From NCBI GenBank assembly GCA_039566865.1, contig CM076951.1, positions 12,719,484 through 12,783,483 on the forward strand: a DNA stretch of 64,000 nt, read 5' to 3'. The stretch is from Aurelia coerulea. Lineage: Eukaryota; Cnidaria; Scyphozoa; Semaeostomeae; Ulmaridae. The notes below the pieces were generated by a model that was given only the letters and a program-made list of their open reading frames with translations, was not told where the DNA came from and ran no database searches. A program made the translations under genes and the position numbers. Positions 44,046-54,144 of this stretch are shown here, piece by piece (the stretch's first letter is position 1; each line of letters starts with the position of its first letter).

Positions 44046-44906
44046 CCGGGTGCGCCAAAATAAACTATGCACTTTTGGCAGGCCACGATAAATCGTACAC
44101 TGGACCGATTTTGAAGATATATCACTTAATCTTTAGCAGAAAGCCTGAATTAGATTTTAAGATTTTTTGCAAATTTTTCCGATTTCAATTTTTACAGCTA
44201 CAGGCGAGTTTCTTAAAATTTTCGTTTTCGAAAACACTGAAAACGATCAAAAAACGTTGATCAAATTCATCATGAATGAACAAAGAGAAAATGTTTTCAG
44301 CGTGATTTGGGGATTTGGAAATTTTCTGCACGAGTGTTATTTCAAATATTGGCTTGTTGCGAAATTCTGTAGTAGTTGCAATAAAGTGCCGCCACAAAAG
44401 CCATCACAAAATCAAAAATGTAACAAAACTGCATCTTGCTGGCCCCATGACTCGTCCTCACTTGTCTTTTAACCCTCTTGATACAGGAACACAGCCTTGC
44501 AGCAAAGCATACATTCAATGACATTACAAAAGAAAAGACATTTCTTTAAATTCTTGAAAATATTATAACATTTCTCACAAGATAGTACGAACTCTCGCAC
44601 AGCAGCTTACAATTAGTCGATTTCTAAATCCCAAATCACCACGAACAAGTTTTCCCTTTGTCCATTCATGACGATTCTTTGGAAAGCTTGATCGACATTT
44701 TTTTATCGTTTTCAGTGTTTTCGAAAACAAAAATTTTAAGAAACTCGCTTGTAGCTCTAAAAACTGAAAACAGAAAAATTTGCAAAAAATCCTAGAATCT
44801 AATTCAGGCCTTCTGCTAAAGATCAAGTCATAAATCTTCAAAATCGGTCTTGTGTACGATTTATCGTAGCCTGCCAAAAGTGCATAGTTTATTTTGGCAC
44901 ACCCAG
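44046..44906. mobile_element. 861-bp mariner-type element without transposase, TA duplication
   Basis: Ends CCGGGTGCGCCAAAATAAAC and, inverted, CTGGGTGTGCCAAAATAAAC. TA at 44044-44045 and 44907-44908. Arms of about 280-300 bp, ~88 percent alike. The long TIRs give mirrored ORFs (AGHDKSYTGPILKIYHLIFS on + and its twin on -), which are not genes. Confidence 0.88.
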
Positions 44907-44930
44907 TAGCATATTTTGCCTGTGCAGCAG

Positions 44931-45002
44931 GCTTCAGATGGGTTCAGGTGGGTTCAGATGGATTCAGCTGGGTTCAGGTGGGTTTAACTTATATAAATTA
45001 CA
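44931..45002. mobile_element. Solo end of the foldback family seen at 7311-8156
   Basis: CTTCAGATGGGTTCAGGTGG... to GGTTTAACTTATATAAATTAC: the right-TIR type of the 7311 element, here without partner, starting 22 bp past the 44046-44906 element. Confidence 0.8.
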
Positions 45003-45343
45003 TTGATTGTTTTTGATATTGTTTTTCTTTGGAGGAATCGATCCTTATGTTGTTATTCCATTGATCACGCTATTCTTATCAAAGAAAAAGAAAGGGGATA
45101 CATGCACGTTTATTTTGGAGATGTGGCACAAATTTATCATTCATATTACGTTTTTTAATCTATTCGCTTAATTAGAGCCGTGGCCATGCGTTTATAAGTC
45201 TTTTAAGAATGAACAACTGAAAAATTTACGTTTGAAACTGATGGCACGGTTATCCCACAAAGCTAATTTCATATAAAAGCTTCCCCAGTGGGAGTCTAGG
45301 GAACAGAGCCACATGTAATGGACAGAACGAACAAAACATTTAC
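45003..45343. other. No gene recognised
   Basis: Downstream of the last identified Ulp1-like exon; further 3' exons may lie here but none was found. Confidence 0.3.
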
Positions 45344-47094
45344 CTTTCTCAAGAGGCACTCAATGATGTGAAGCATAAATGATCCACAGTCTATATGATC
45401 ATCTATTTCTGTGATCTAAAAATTAAAACGATTCAGCTACAGAATTTATATCTGCGATCTTAAAATCCTGAAACATAACCAAAAAGTAATTCTGCTACCA
45501 TCGATGAAGGGTGGAATTTACACATCTCTTAGCAGAGAAGGAAGAAATGGAGTTACCTGAGCTCCCATTGGTGTGAACACAGTCTCTTGTTCCCCTTCAA
45601 TCTTCTGCTGGTTATGTATAAATTCCATGAGTTGGCCGCAAATAGTCTCATGCCCATCTTCAGATGGAATCGGATCAAACACACATACCCTACAATGAAT
45701 CAAACACACATACCTTACGGTTATCAGGGTGCACCAGATTTGACGATATGAAGCCTGTTTCAATAAGTCGTAGGAGAACTGATAGTACTGCATTGTATCT
45801 TGCTTTTTACAGCAAAAGAAAGAAGAATACGCGATATTTTACAATAGTCGAAGGAATCTTCATCAAAGGCTAACAAAAGAATCTTTAGAAATAGCCCTGC
45901 ACCTGGCTTTGCAACAGAATCCACTTTTTGATAAGGTGTTGAATACATGACCTCAAATATTAGTCTCCAAAGAATAAGAATCATAACTTACCATCCTTCT
46001 GCTAAGGAGGACACTATTAGAACCCAGCGCCAACCACTCCTAACAAGGCAAATATCGAGATATGTGCTACAATTCAAATGAAAGAACTATTGCATTATTG
46101 GAAAGCAAGAAATCCTTGGTTAGAGTCCCAGCGGTGGTAAGTTTTAATTTTCTCGACTTCTCTTCTCTGATGATTTGAAACGTTTCTTTGCTAGCTGTTG
46201 AAAATTTATATAAACGCAGCTTCAAAAACTGCTTCAGCAACCTATAAGGTGCTTAAATCGAGGAAATTGAAGCAATCCAATATGGTCCAGTATTTTCGGT
46301 TCAACATATATATATATACATATATGTAGCCAAGAAACTCAATGTGCCCTCCCCGTTATCACCATACTAGATGCATGGCAACTTGTGAACTTGGGCACAC
46401 GATGTACGGTTCCACATTGTTGATATTCATATAAATATACTCTAAGAAAACTCAGAGAAATACCTTCGTTTTAACGTTTTGGTGTAAGCCCTCATCAGTA
46501 ATGACTATTCCACATATCAGAACTGAAGAAGCGTACATATCAATTAAGAAATCCATAAAAAATACAAAAACAATAGCCTAAGTCGTAACCTGCTTATCAC
46601 AATTGGTGATAAAAGGTGCTGAAATAGCAGGTGTATGCAGAGGCTGGCAGAGGAAGATAAAATAAAGTGCAGAGTGCAGCGCTGCTGGAGTCGGTGGTGG
46701 TGTCTGTCTCTAAGAGGTCGAAAAAACGTGGGTTAAAAACAAGAACGAATGATAGAAAGAAACCACTCTTTAAAACATTCTTCAAAATAGAAATGCATAC
46801 AACGAAGTAGAAGACCAGATTTTGACGCATCTGAGAGCTGCCCATCGATGATGTGAAATTTTGTACCCAGCTCCGCATTGCATGCAGCCCAGCCCGTGCT
46901 TATAAAACTCTTTATGCACTAACCTAATATTGCAAGGAAACATGATGACATCATTCTTTGTCGTCAATTCCTTGTGTGCAACAACCTTGGTCACATTTCT
47001 CCCAGCAGCATTTTTCGCAGTCAGTATTGCATAACTTTCCTCAGCACTGGCGATGAAAGTTTTCGATGATTGTATGACATCGGTTTGCATCAGC
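45344..47094 (-). CDS. Ulp1-like (C48) cysteine protease gene, four consecutive exons
   Basis: Minus-strand exons 47094-46924, 46066-45992, 45689-45557 and 45415-45344 join in frame with matching phases (2, 2, 0) and standard GT-AG sites. Text in order: LMQTDVIQSSKTFIASAEES, NDVIMFPCNIS, SGWRWVLIVSSLAEGW, VCVFDPIPSEDGHETICGQL and EIDDHIDCGSFMLHIIECLL. This is the C48 layout: substrate-site Trp/Asp region, (H)W-x-L-x-V strand, V-x-D-x-x-P catalytic Asp, then D-C-G-x-F with the catalytic Cys. The residue expected to be the catalytic His (before WVLIV) is Arg. Such proteases remove SUMO-like modifiers; transposons (KDZ, CACTA and others) often carry copies. Upstream and downstream exons not found. 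No stop within 449 coding bases. Confidence 0.75.
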
Positions 47095-48206
47095 CTGCAA
47101 CGAGTGAAACAATGCTAAAATACCACAACAGTTTCAACGTTGTCTCAGTGGTGTTTAAAGAAGCATTGAACCATATCTGGACCTAAATAGTATTTTCAAG
47201 CAAGCTGACTTGATCAACATTTTTTTAAACTTTTCTCTATTTTAACAAACAATTCAACACATTATTATCCTGCTCTTTAAGGAATTACCAGGTTTTGAAA
47301 AAGTGATTTGACAAAATTACGCCTTACAAGATAGGCGACATTTAACTCCAGCATATGAAATCATTCGCATGCCCATGGCAATGTATCATGCTTATGTGGC
47401 TGGATAAGCATAGAAATCATTTGTCGTAAATAGCCAAATGCTTGTGAAGAGCAATGCGACGTTGGTCGACAAAAACATCAGTCAAAATGATTTCTATGCT
47501 GGTTGGACACCAATCTGATCCAGTCTGTGATGCATGCACAGTTTAATGCTGGAAGTAATTTTACATCGCCTTGATGTAACTTGGAAAGTACCGAGTGAGT
47601 AAAAAAACGCCCCACATTTTAAATGTGCTGCTCTGAATATCATAGCAATATTGATATTGAAAACAATCTTCTTTTTTTGCTTAGCTTCAGTAATTTACCT
47701 GACTTTAATCAGTTATTCCACCTTCTGCAGAATGCCCCTTTCGAATAGCTGCAAAAACGAGTGACAACAAAGAGCAAAATTTCCGTGGTTTTCCTTCCTA
47801 ACGATAATGACACATACACTCATACATTTTGTCCCCTCATAAGAATGGAACCCCCCTGAATAAATAATTCATATTAAGGTAAAGACTTGTGCAGCCTCCA
47901 AAGAGGACAGCATGTTTGTTGGGGAGATCTGTCGGCTAGAATCTTGACCGCGTTTATCAAGGAGCCTGGTTCGGCAAAAGTTGTCGATACTGGGCAGCCG
48001 CAGTAGGAATTTAGTTGACGGCCATGTTTTTTGTTGTTGTGTTGCTATCCAGTACGCTGACTGAGACACACGCTACTGCGTTGAAGATTTCACTTGGAGG
48101 AAAGCTGTTCTCTCACTATAAAATGTACGAAAAGTTACCGGGAGAAACTGTGGAAGATTAGGCAAGGTGTGTATATAGCACCCTTTTGCCTTTGCTGGCC
48201 TTTCTA
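47095..48206. other. No gene recognised
   Basis: Probable 5' introns of the Ulp1-like gene. The minus ORF 47869-48069 (AYWIATQQQKTWPSTKFLL) may be an exon but has no clean splice sites. A local inverted pair (AAATGATTTCTATGCT near 47490 vs AGCATAGAAATCATTT near 47406) is present. Confidence 0.3.
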
Positions 48207-48476
48207 TTATGTATGTATGATGTGCATTGATTGGCATGCAACAGATAGTTTCCCAGAACTGTCAACCAAAGTACCCAAAACTTCATTTTTACAAGCCTCT
48301 CTGTAAACAGATAAAGCCATTTTTTTGGTCACATTTCTGATACCCGGACTTTTGTCGTTTCCTGTATGGATGCTCAAGGCACCCAAGCTTTCCACAGGAT
48401 GTTCAATACCAGTAAAGTCTTCCTTCAACATACGATACAATTTGAGTACATTTATGAAGAAATCAATCTTAACCTT
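48207..48476 (-). pseudogene. In-frame continuation after the stop of the 881-codon ORF
   Basis: Directly after the TAA at 48477-48479 the same frame stays open for 89 codons: KIDFFINVLKLYRMLKEDFT, HPVESLGALSIHTG, KKMALSVYREACKNEVLGT, ending MHIIHT*. The text is fully protein-like and reads as part of the same polypeptide, so the TAA may be a premature stop, or this may be a second ORF. Family unknown. Confidence 0.5.
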
Positions 48477-51122
48477 TTATGACAAAGCGGCAAATTCGGG
48501 AACTGTGGAAGATTCCTTTGGTTTTTTGGTTGGCTTTTTACTTTTAGCATCTACTGTCTTGTTGTGGATTGTACTGAAGAGTTTGATGTTATACTGATCA
48601 ATGATGTTACTGATTAGATGGTGCTCTAACAAAAGAATGGTGACATTATCTGCTTCAGGGCAGCTCATAATGATGGAGCTACCCGCTGCTGATGGATTGC
48701 AAGTAAGGAAGTTGTTCAGCGCGAAAAACACTACTGTATCAGCCTCTGGGTGTATGCAGCTATAATCATCAGATGGAAAGCTGATGTTGCCAAACCTGTC
48801 AATGGCATATGATGCATATATTCCACAGTTACCCCCAATTACAACATGCCAAAAGTTTGATGGTAGTTTCTTTGACATTAGGAATTCCTGGTTCTGGCAC
48901 ATCCTGGTACATGTGGTGATAATTTTTTGCCGACCATTATCCCTATCAAGCCACTTTGTGCTGAAGGATTTTATCAATTCTTTCTCATCAACGCGGTATC
49001 CACTATACTCAAGCGGGGAGACTGGTGCAGAAGCACGTGTTACTTCCGTTGAACCCTTGGTTTGATCAGCTCTCCTATCGAAGGTTTGAATGAGAGTGAA
49101 TGTTCTGTTGGTATTTGCATACCTCTGCGCAATAGGAAGGACAGTCTTGTCAAATATTTTGCTAGTCATTTCCTTGTAGGAGCAAGTTGGTATTTGCAAT
49201 TTCCGAAAATCAAACATGCAGTCTCGTATCATGCAAGACACATGGCTTTGTGACCTAGCTACTTCGGTTAACTGGTCGTCATTACAAAACGCATGTTCAT
49301 AGTTTTGAAACAACCATTGTGTGAGATCAGCCTTTTTTGAGAAATGCAGGCTCTTTCCATCAGCTTTCAGTAGCTGCAAGGGTTTACTTGTTTCTGACAG
49401 GGTGACTTGTAAACCAGCTGAGTCTAAGAGGATAGTTGCCATTGTTTCGATCTGATGTTGGGCATTATTCAATGCGGCACGTTGTTGTCGGGCTGTAGGA
49501 GGTCTGGAAACAGATAAGATTTCTGAAAATGATGGATTTTGGAGCCTCCAGCCATTTTCTTGCTCGATTTTGACTGCGATATACTTTGCAACTCTATCCC
49601 TGCCTATTTCAGCGCACTTTACAATATCAGGGTTCAAAGTAAGATTGCTGCTATGAAGAGCATGTAAACAGATCGCAGGCTTATCTGAAGAGATTCTATC
49701 CTTCAACTCAGCAAAAAGTGATTCGAAACCTCTAAACCAACATGCGCGCAAACGGAGAAGAGAATTAGAACGAATGTTATGGGCATTAGGCTTGCGAGTG
49801 TGAATGTCAACGGATAGTTCCTCCTGGAGATTTCTATGGCAGATTTCTCTCTCTTGGATCATTGATGCTTTGTTCAATACGTTTTGTACTGTGCCGAGCT
49901 TAAAACAGTTTTTAGCACTGTTGTTGAATAGTGCTTCAACATTTTGATCTTGAGGCCGACCGTGGCCAGCCTCTGTTGATTTGTTTGCTACCCATAACTG
50001 CCTTATCGTATGCTTTGTGTGAGGTCTAGCAGATGCCATGTCCAGCAAATGATTAACCAAAGCAGGACCATAGTTGATTCCTCTTGTTGTAAATTGAAGA
50101 GGAGCAATAACCTTTGTAAAGAGCTGATCCAAATCAAAGTCACCGAACTTTTGAGCCTCAAGAAGCCCAAGCACGGCTAGCCCATCTGACAGCAGGTAAT
50201 CAACAACCAATTTCAAAGCTGGTTGCTCTTTTGCATGCCTCAAACAAAAAAAACGCACATAAGAAAGATTTGTTTCCATAAGACCATTTGATGTTTCACT
50301 TTCTGGTTCAAGATAAGAAACATGCCTGTTATAGGCCAGAAGCAGCTCTATTATTCCCGCAAAGATGTCATGATAATAGAACTGATTACATGCATCAAAG
50401 TCTTTCATTTTAAGAATATACTGGACCTTTGGGGCAGTGGGGTCATCTAAGAAAGCTACAGCATGCTTTTCAAGGTGGAATTTTCCATAGCGCTTTAAGA
50501 GTTTCTCGTGCAAATTTCCAAGCTTATGAAATGACCCCAAGAAGTTTCCAGCAATCCAGGAGAACCTGAATGGAAAAGTATGCAACAGGCGAGCTATGTG
50601 TGCCCAAACCTGATGATCTGCTCCAATTATCACTGCCTGGGAGATAGGAGGGTAATAAACCCAACCGAATGGATGGTCAAAGAGGAAGACGAAGGACAGA
50701 TCCCAATTGATGCTTGATCTCATATGCGCATCACTTTCCATAGCTGAACCTAATCTATCACACACAGTCTTGGAAGTCAAAGAACATATGGGGTGTTCAG
50801 CAGGAAAAGACTTCTTGACATTGTCAATTGCATTGTCAATGCAAGTGGGATCAGGCTGTATAGAATTCAAGGAACTGATAAGAGTCTTGTTATAGTTGAT
50901 CAATATGTACTGATGGCTGTTTTTTCCTGTTGTTTCTGCAAATATTCCCAATGCTTTGTCAAAAGACTGAACTGATTCGTTCATTTTGTTATTTAGAGCT
51001 AACATGACACCAAGCTGATTGTAGCTTGCAGCTAAAATGGTATGATTTCCAGGCAAAGTTTGGAGAAAGATAGGCATAGCTTCAGAATACCCCGCATCGC
51101 GCAGCGCCCCCTTTTTTGGCAT
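48477..51122 (-). CDS. 881-codon intronless ORF: TPR-like start, unknown middle, FEN/PIN-like C-terminus
   Basis: The longest intact ORF in the window. ATG 51122 follows an in-frame TGA 18 bases upstream. Residues ~12-85 are TPR-like (YSEAMPIFLQTLPGNHTILA, YNQLGVMLALNNKMNESVQS, FDKALGIF). Residues ~130-700 have Trp/Phe-rich helical text (WVYYPPISQAVIIGADHQVW, PFRFSWIAGNFLGSF) of no family I can name. Near 790 is HPEADTVVFFALN and near 819 CPEADNVTILLLEHH. This pair resembles the EEADT...S-x-DTDV motif pair of uncharacterised metazoan transposon-associated proteins, which I compare to the EAE-A/D-x-D acids of FEN1-type nucleases (inference). The C-terminus is Lys/Pro-rich. Absence of introns next to multi-exon genes suggests a retroposed or transposon-encoded gene. 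Confidence 0.7.
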   Translation of the reverse strand: MPKKGALRDAGYSEAMPIFLQTLPGNHTILAASYNQLGVMLALNNKMNESVQSFDKALGIFAETTGKNSHQYILINYNKTLISSLNSIQPDPTCIDNAIDNVKKSFPAEHPICSLTSKTVCDRLGSAMESDAHMRSSINWDLSFVFLFDHPFGWVYYPPISQAVIIGADHQVWAHIARLLHTFPFRFSWIAGNFLGSFHKLGNLHEKLLKRYGKFHLEKHAVAFLDDPTAPKVQYILKMKDFDACNQFYYHDIFAGIIELLLAYNRHVSYLEPESETSNGLMETNLSYVRFFCLRHAKEQPALKLVVDYLLSDGLAVLGLLEAQKFGDFDLDQLFTKVIAPLQFTTRGINYGPALVNHLLDMASARPHTKHTIRQLWVANKSTEAGHGRPQDQNVEALFNNSAKNCFKLGTVQNVLNKASMIQEREICHRNLQEELSVDIHTRKPNAHNIRSNSLLRLRACWFRGFESLFAELKDRISSDKPAICLHALHSSNLTLNPDIVKCAEIGRDRVAKYIAVKIEQENGWRLQNPSFSEILSVSRPPTARQQRAALNNAQHQIETMATILLDSAGLQVTLSETSKPLQLLKADGKSLHFSKKADLTQWLFQNYEHAFCNDDQLTEVARSQSHVSCMIRDCMFDFRKLQIPTCSYKEMTSKIFDKTVLPIAQRYANTNRTFTLIQTFDRRADQTKGSTEVTRASAPVSPLEYSGYRVDEKELIKSFSTKWLDRDNGRQKIITTCTRMCQNQEFLMSKKLPSNFWHVVIGGNCGIYASYAIDRFGNISFPSDDYSCIHPEADTVVFFALNNFLTCNPSAAGSSIIMSCPEADNVTILLLEHHLISNIIDQYNIKLFSTIHNKTVDAKSKKPTKKPKESSTVPEFAALS

Positions 51123-51220
51123 GGATACGAACGTAAATCAGTTGGTTGATCAGTATAAGGACCGGTGGATACGTGTTCAAAACCAGAGCTGACTGCGAAA
51201 GCAGCCAGTTTTGTCCTAAG

Positions 51221-51658
51221 ATCTTGCACATCGACTGTATTGTCATTACAATAGGTCATCATCATCAAGGGAAAGGTTAGATGAGTCAAAAGCATTGCAA
51301 AGGGAAGAGAAAGGCAGTTCAAGAAGCCCAATAAGTGGAGAACATATTGAGAGAGGGAGTTTTGTTACAGAGGAAGCCCACGACCCAGGATTGACTGTGC
51401 GACACCATCAAGAAGACGCCCTTTGTGCCCTAATTCGGGAAGAGATTGCATCATCATTGGTATCAGCCAAGAACAGCTGTGCTACACCTCAAACCCAGTC
51501 ATTAAGGCACCAAGCTCCAGCCATCTTGTCCCCACTATCTCCATTATCAGGAGATGATTTCATACAGAGTCAGCCACCCATGATCCTGAGTTCAGTAGAG
51601 CAGCGGCCACACCTTGTTGTTAGTAATCTGACAGGCACAGATCACCAGAGTCTGCTAA
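51221..51658 (+). CDS. Ser-rich open reading, unknown
   Basis: The + frame is open from a TAA near 51218 through SSSSRERLDESKALQREEKG, HHQEDALCALIREEIASSL and LSPLSPLSGDDFIQSQP into the minisatellite, ending at 51990. The part before the minisatellite is coding-like (Ser/Pro/Glu-rich, gag-like or linker-like). No start or acceptor is certain. Confidence 0.3.
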
Positions 51659-51659
51659 A

Positions 51660-51985
51660 TCGCGTGCTCCATGTGCCCTACGTGCCCTCGTGCCTTCCAT
51701 GTTGGTGTGCCTGCGTGCCCAAATTCTTGGCGTGCCCTGGTGCCTTCCATGTTGGTGTGCCCTCGTGCCCATATTTTTGGCGTGCCCTCGATGTTGGTGT
51801 GCCCGCGTGTCCAAATTGTTGGCGTGCCCTGGTGCCTTCCATGTTGGTGTGCCCTCCTGCCCTCGTGTCCATATTTTTGGCGTGCCCTCGTGCCATCGAT
51901 GTTGGTGTGCCCTCATGCTCTCGTGCCTTTATTTTTGGCGTGCCCTCGTGCCAGCGTGCCTCAATTTCTGGCGTGCCCTCGTGCC
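51660..51985. repeat. ~50-bp minisatellite (GTGCCCTCGTGCC family)
   Basis: About six units of CCATGTTGGTGTGCCCTCGTGCCCAAATTTTTGGCGTGCC form, with 20-bp sub-repeats and missing blocks. GC-richer than its surroundings. All frames open on + and -; ORFs are artefacts (CWCA, FWRALVP repeats). Confidence 0.9.
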
Positions 51986-53029
51986 TTTGAATTTCAAGTG
52001 ATTCTGATAGTAGAACCAAGGCATTTAAAGTCTTAGTTTTGAAGCATGAATAAAGAAAATATGAGCCATTTTTTAACAACAAACGCAAGTAATGGTATCT
52101 ATAAATAGGGTAAGACGAGGTAAAATGAACTTTTTTGGAGGTTTTTCAAGGACATCCTAAAGATATTGTAGCTGAGGGGAAACTTTTTAACGTTGTTTTG
52201 ACATTATGTCTTTGGGTCAGTTTATCCAACAAAAATATATTTCAAATCTTTTTCCATTGTCTCACAAAAGAGCTTTCTTTGGCGACCGCTCTGCCTAGTT
52301 CACTTTACCTCAGGCTGGGGTAAAGTGAACTACCTAGCCCAATTGTTCGATAAAACCAAACTAATGCTGGTAATACCCTAAAGCATGATTTATTTCGCAA
52401 CTCTGAGGAGTTCTTCGCATGCCAAGACGAAACAAACCAAAAAATTTCACAATAGCGATAGTTAAAAAAGAATTAGATAGTGACCTATGTTGAGAACGAT
52501 CTTTGCAGATCGAATATTACCAAAAAACTAACGTTAAAGTCATTAATTTGAGTTAAATTGCGGAACCTGAATACAAGTCGCTAGACAATAATGGGAATAT
52601 ACTTGGAAAATACTACACTGTATTGATACGAAGGTGAAGGTGTACTCAGAAATGTTCAGACAAAAAATATCTGGTGATGCTGGCTTTAGACAAAAATTCA
52701 AGATCTTAAAAAAGACAGAACAAAAGTTTTGCAAAGTTGCAAGTAAAACCCCTGGTTTGAGTAAGATTGTTGTTTGGACAAAATAAAGCAGAGTAAAGAG
52801 ATTATTTGGAAGGATTAGCACAAATAAATATTGGAAATATCAACATATAAATAAATTCTTGGTTTGCTTGGTGATTATCAATTATGGATTGTGATATCAA
52901 TTGTGAACAATACTTGTTTTTGAAATGTTGAGAACTGAACAATGCTAAGTGTTTATCACTGATTTATGTTGGAAACAACCTGAATTGAAATTTGGTAACA
53001 CCCCAGCTGCTATGAGCAGTGCAAAGCTA
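51986..53029. other. No gene recognised
   Basis: Contains a weak inverted pair (GGTAAAATGAACTT near 52120 vs AGTTCACTTTACC near 52298 and GGTAAAGTGAACTA near 52319) that may be the remains of a MITE. Otherwise AT-rich. Confidence 0.35.
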
Positions 53030-53505
53030 CAGTAAAAGCCCGCGTATAAGAACCTACAATTTTGCAAGTCAGCCTAACTAAACTAGGTTCTTATTTTTTG
53101 GGTATTTAGTGGAAAATGAGGCTCTTCCGGTTCTTAAATTGGTTCTTACTTTATTCATGGCCTTCAGGAATTTCTTTTCTTCATATTCAAACTTCAGGCC
53201 TATTATTTACTGTCAGATCACATCAGTTGAATTTATGAGATATTCCCCAACAGAAATTTGTGGAAGAATCCGAAATGTTTATGTAATCCAGATAAAATCT
53301 TTCAAAAGCTTCTCATCAGGTAATATAAGCATTTTTTCATTCTTCCACAAACTTCTGTTGTGAATAAGACCCCATGCTCTCTAAAAATAAGAACCTATAC
53401 AAATTCCAGGCTGAATGGGTTCTTATAAAATTGGGGTTTAATCAAAAATTTTCAGCCTGTAGGTTCTTAATCTACTTGGTTCTTATACGCGGGTTTTTTT
53501 TCCTG
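53030..53505. mobile_element. Mariner-type MITE, 476 bp, TA duplication
   Basis: Ends CAGTAAAAGCCCGCGTATAA and, inverted, CAGGAAAAAAAACCCGCGTA. TA at 53028-53029 and 53506-53507. Sub-terminal GGTTCTTA/TAAGAACC words recur in both arms. The CAGTA-AAACCCGCG start is typical of this TA-inserting class. Confidence 0.85.
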
Positions 53506-54136
53506 TATTTCTGTTTTCTTTGTTTCCACAGAGTGTCAGACTTCCCAAGTTCCAATATACTTTTGTATCTTCAGAGCAACACAATATTTAATGCTGGATG
53601 AAAATTATTTCCTGCAAGAGCAGTTTTTATTTCAAAAATTGGAAAGAAACCTATGAAACAAGCTTTTATTAAATTATTGATAGAAATGTGAGAGGGATTT
53701 GAGGTATGGTTGTGTTTTAGAAATGCCCTTAATAGTTTTCACACAGCATCCCCTTCTGATAATAATTTTTTAATTCGTTCATGCAAATGTTAATGAACTG
53801 AGGGATTTTCACTTATAAATGCACATCAGAAAGTTATCATTCAACAGTTTCATGAAAATATTACAAATCAACTGCTTAGCTACTCTGGAAACTTTATCAG
53901 AGACAATTCCCTTAAAATACTGGATTCAATGTTGCTGAACAATGACAATTTCATACAATACATGAAACTCACAGCCAAAATTTATCCCACACTTTGTGGA
54001 TGAATTTCAATGAATGGCCACAAAATAGATAAAAAAAAGTTTCATGGTGGAATGATCTTTCTGTTTCATTTGACAAATTTGGATAGCTGAGAAGAATTTT
54101 AGAGAAGCAGTAGGAAATGAAAAAATTAGTCATGTG
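53506..54136. other. No gene recognised
   Basis: AT-rich, no motif. The end of the minus ORF at 53969-54421 lies here but is mainly generated by the foldback repeats. Confidence 0.35.
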
Positions 54137-54144
54137 TGGCAAAA

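Noticed and set aside
44075..44877. Mirrored ORFs KSYTGPILKIYHLIFS
   Set aside because: Lie in the long TIRs of the 44046-44906 MITE.
46307..46327. TATA-like motif
   Set aside because: Simple (TA)n/(CATATA) microsatellite in an intron of the Ulp1-like gene; no gene starts there.
48784..50975. Plus-strand ORFs antisense to the 881-codon ORF
   Set aside because: Shorter, no motifs; antisense shadows.
51620..52088. Overlapping + and - ORFs with WRAL/TNMEGTRA repeats
   Set aside because: Generated by the 50-bp minisatellite.
52108..52340. MITE with GGTAAAGTGAAC ends
   Set aside because: Arms too short and uneven; no duplication; only mentioned as a possible remnant.
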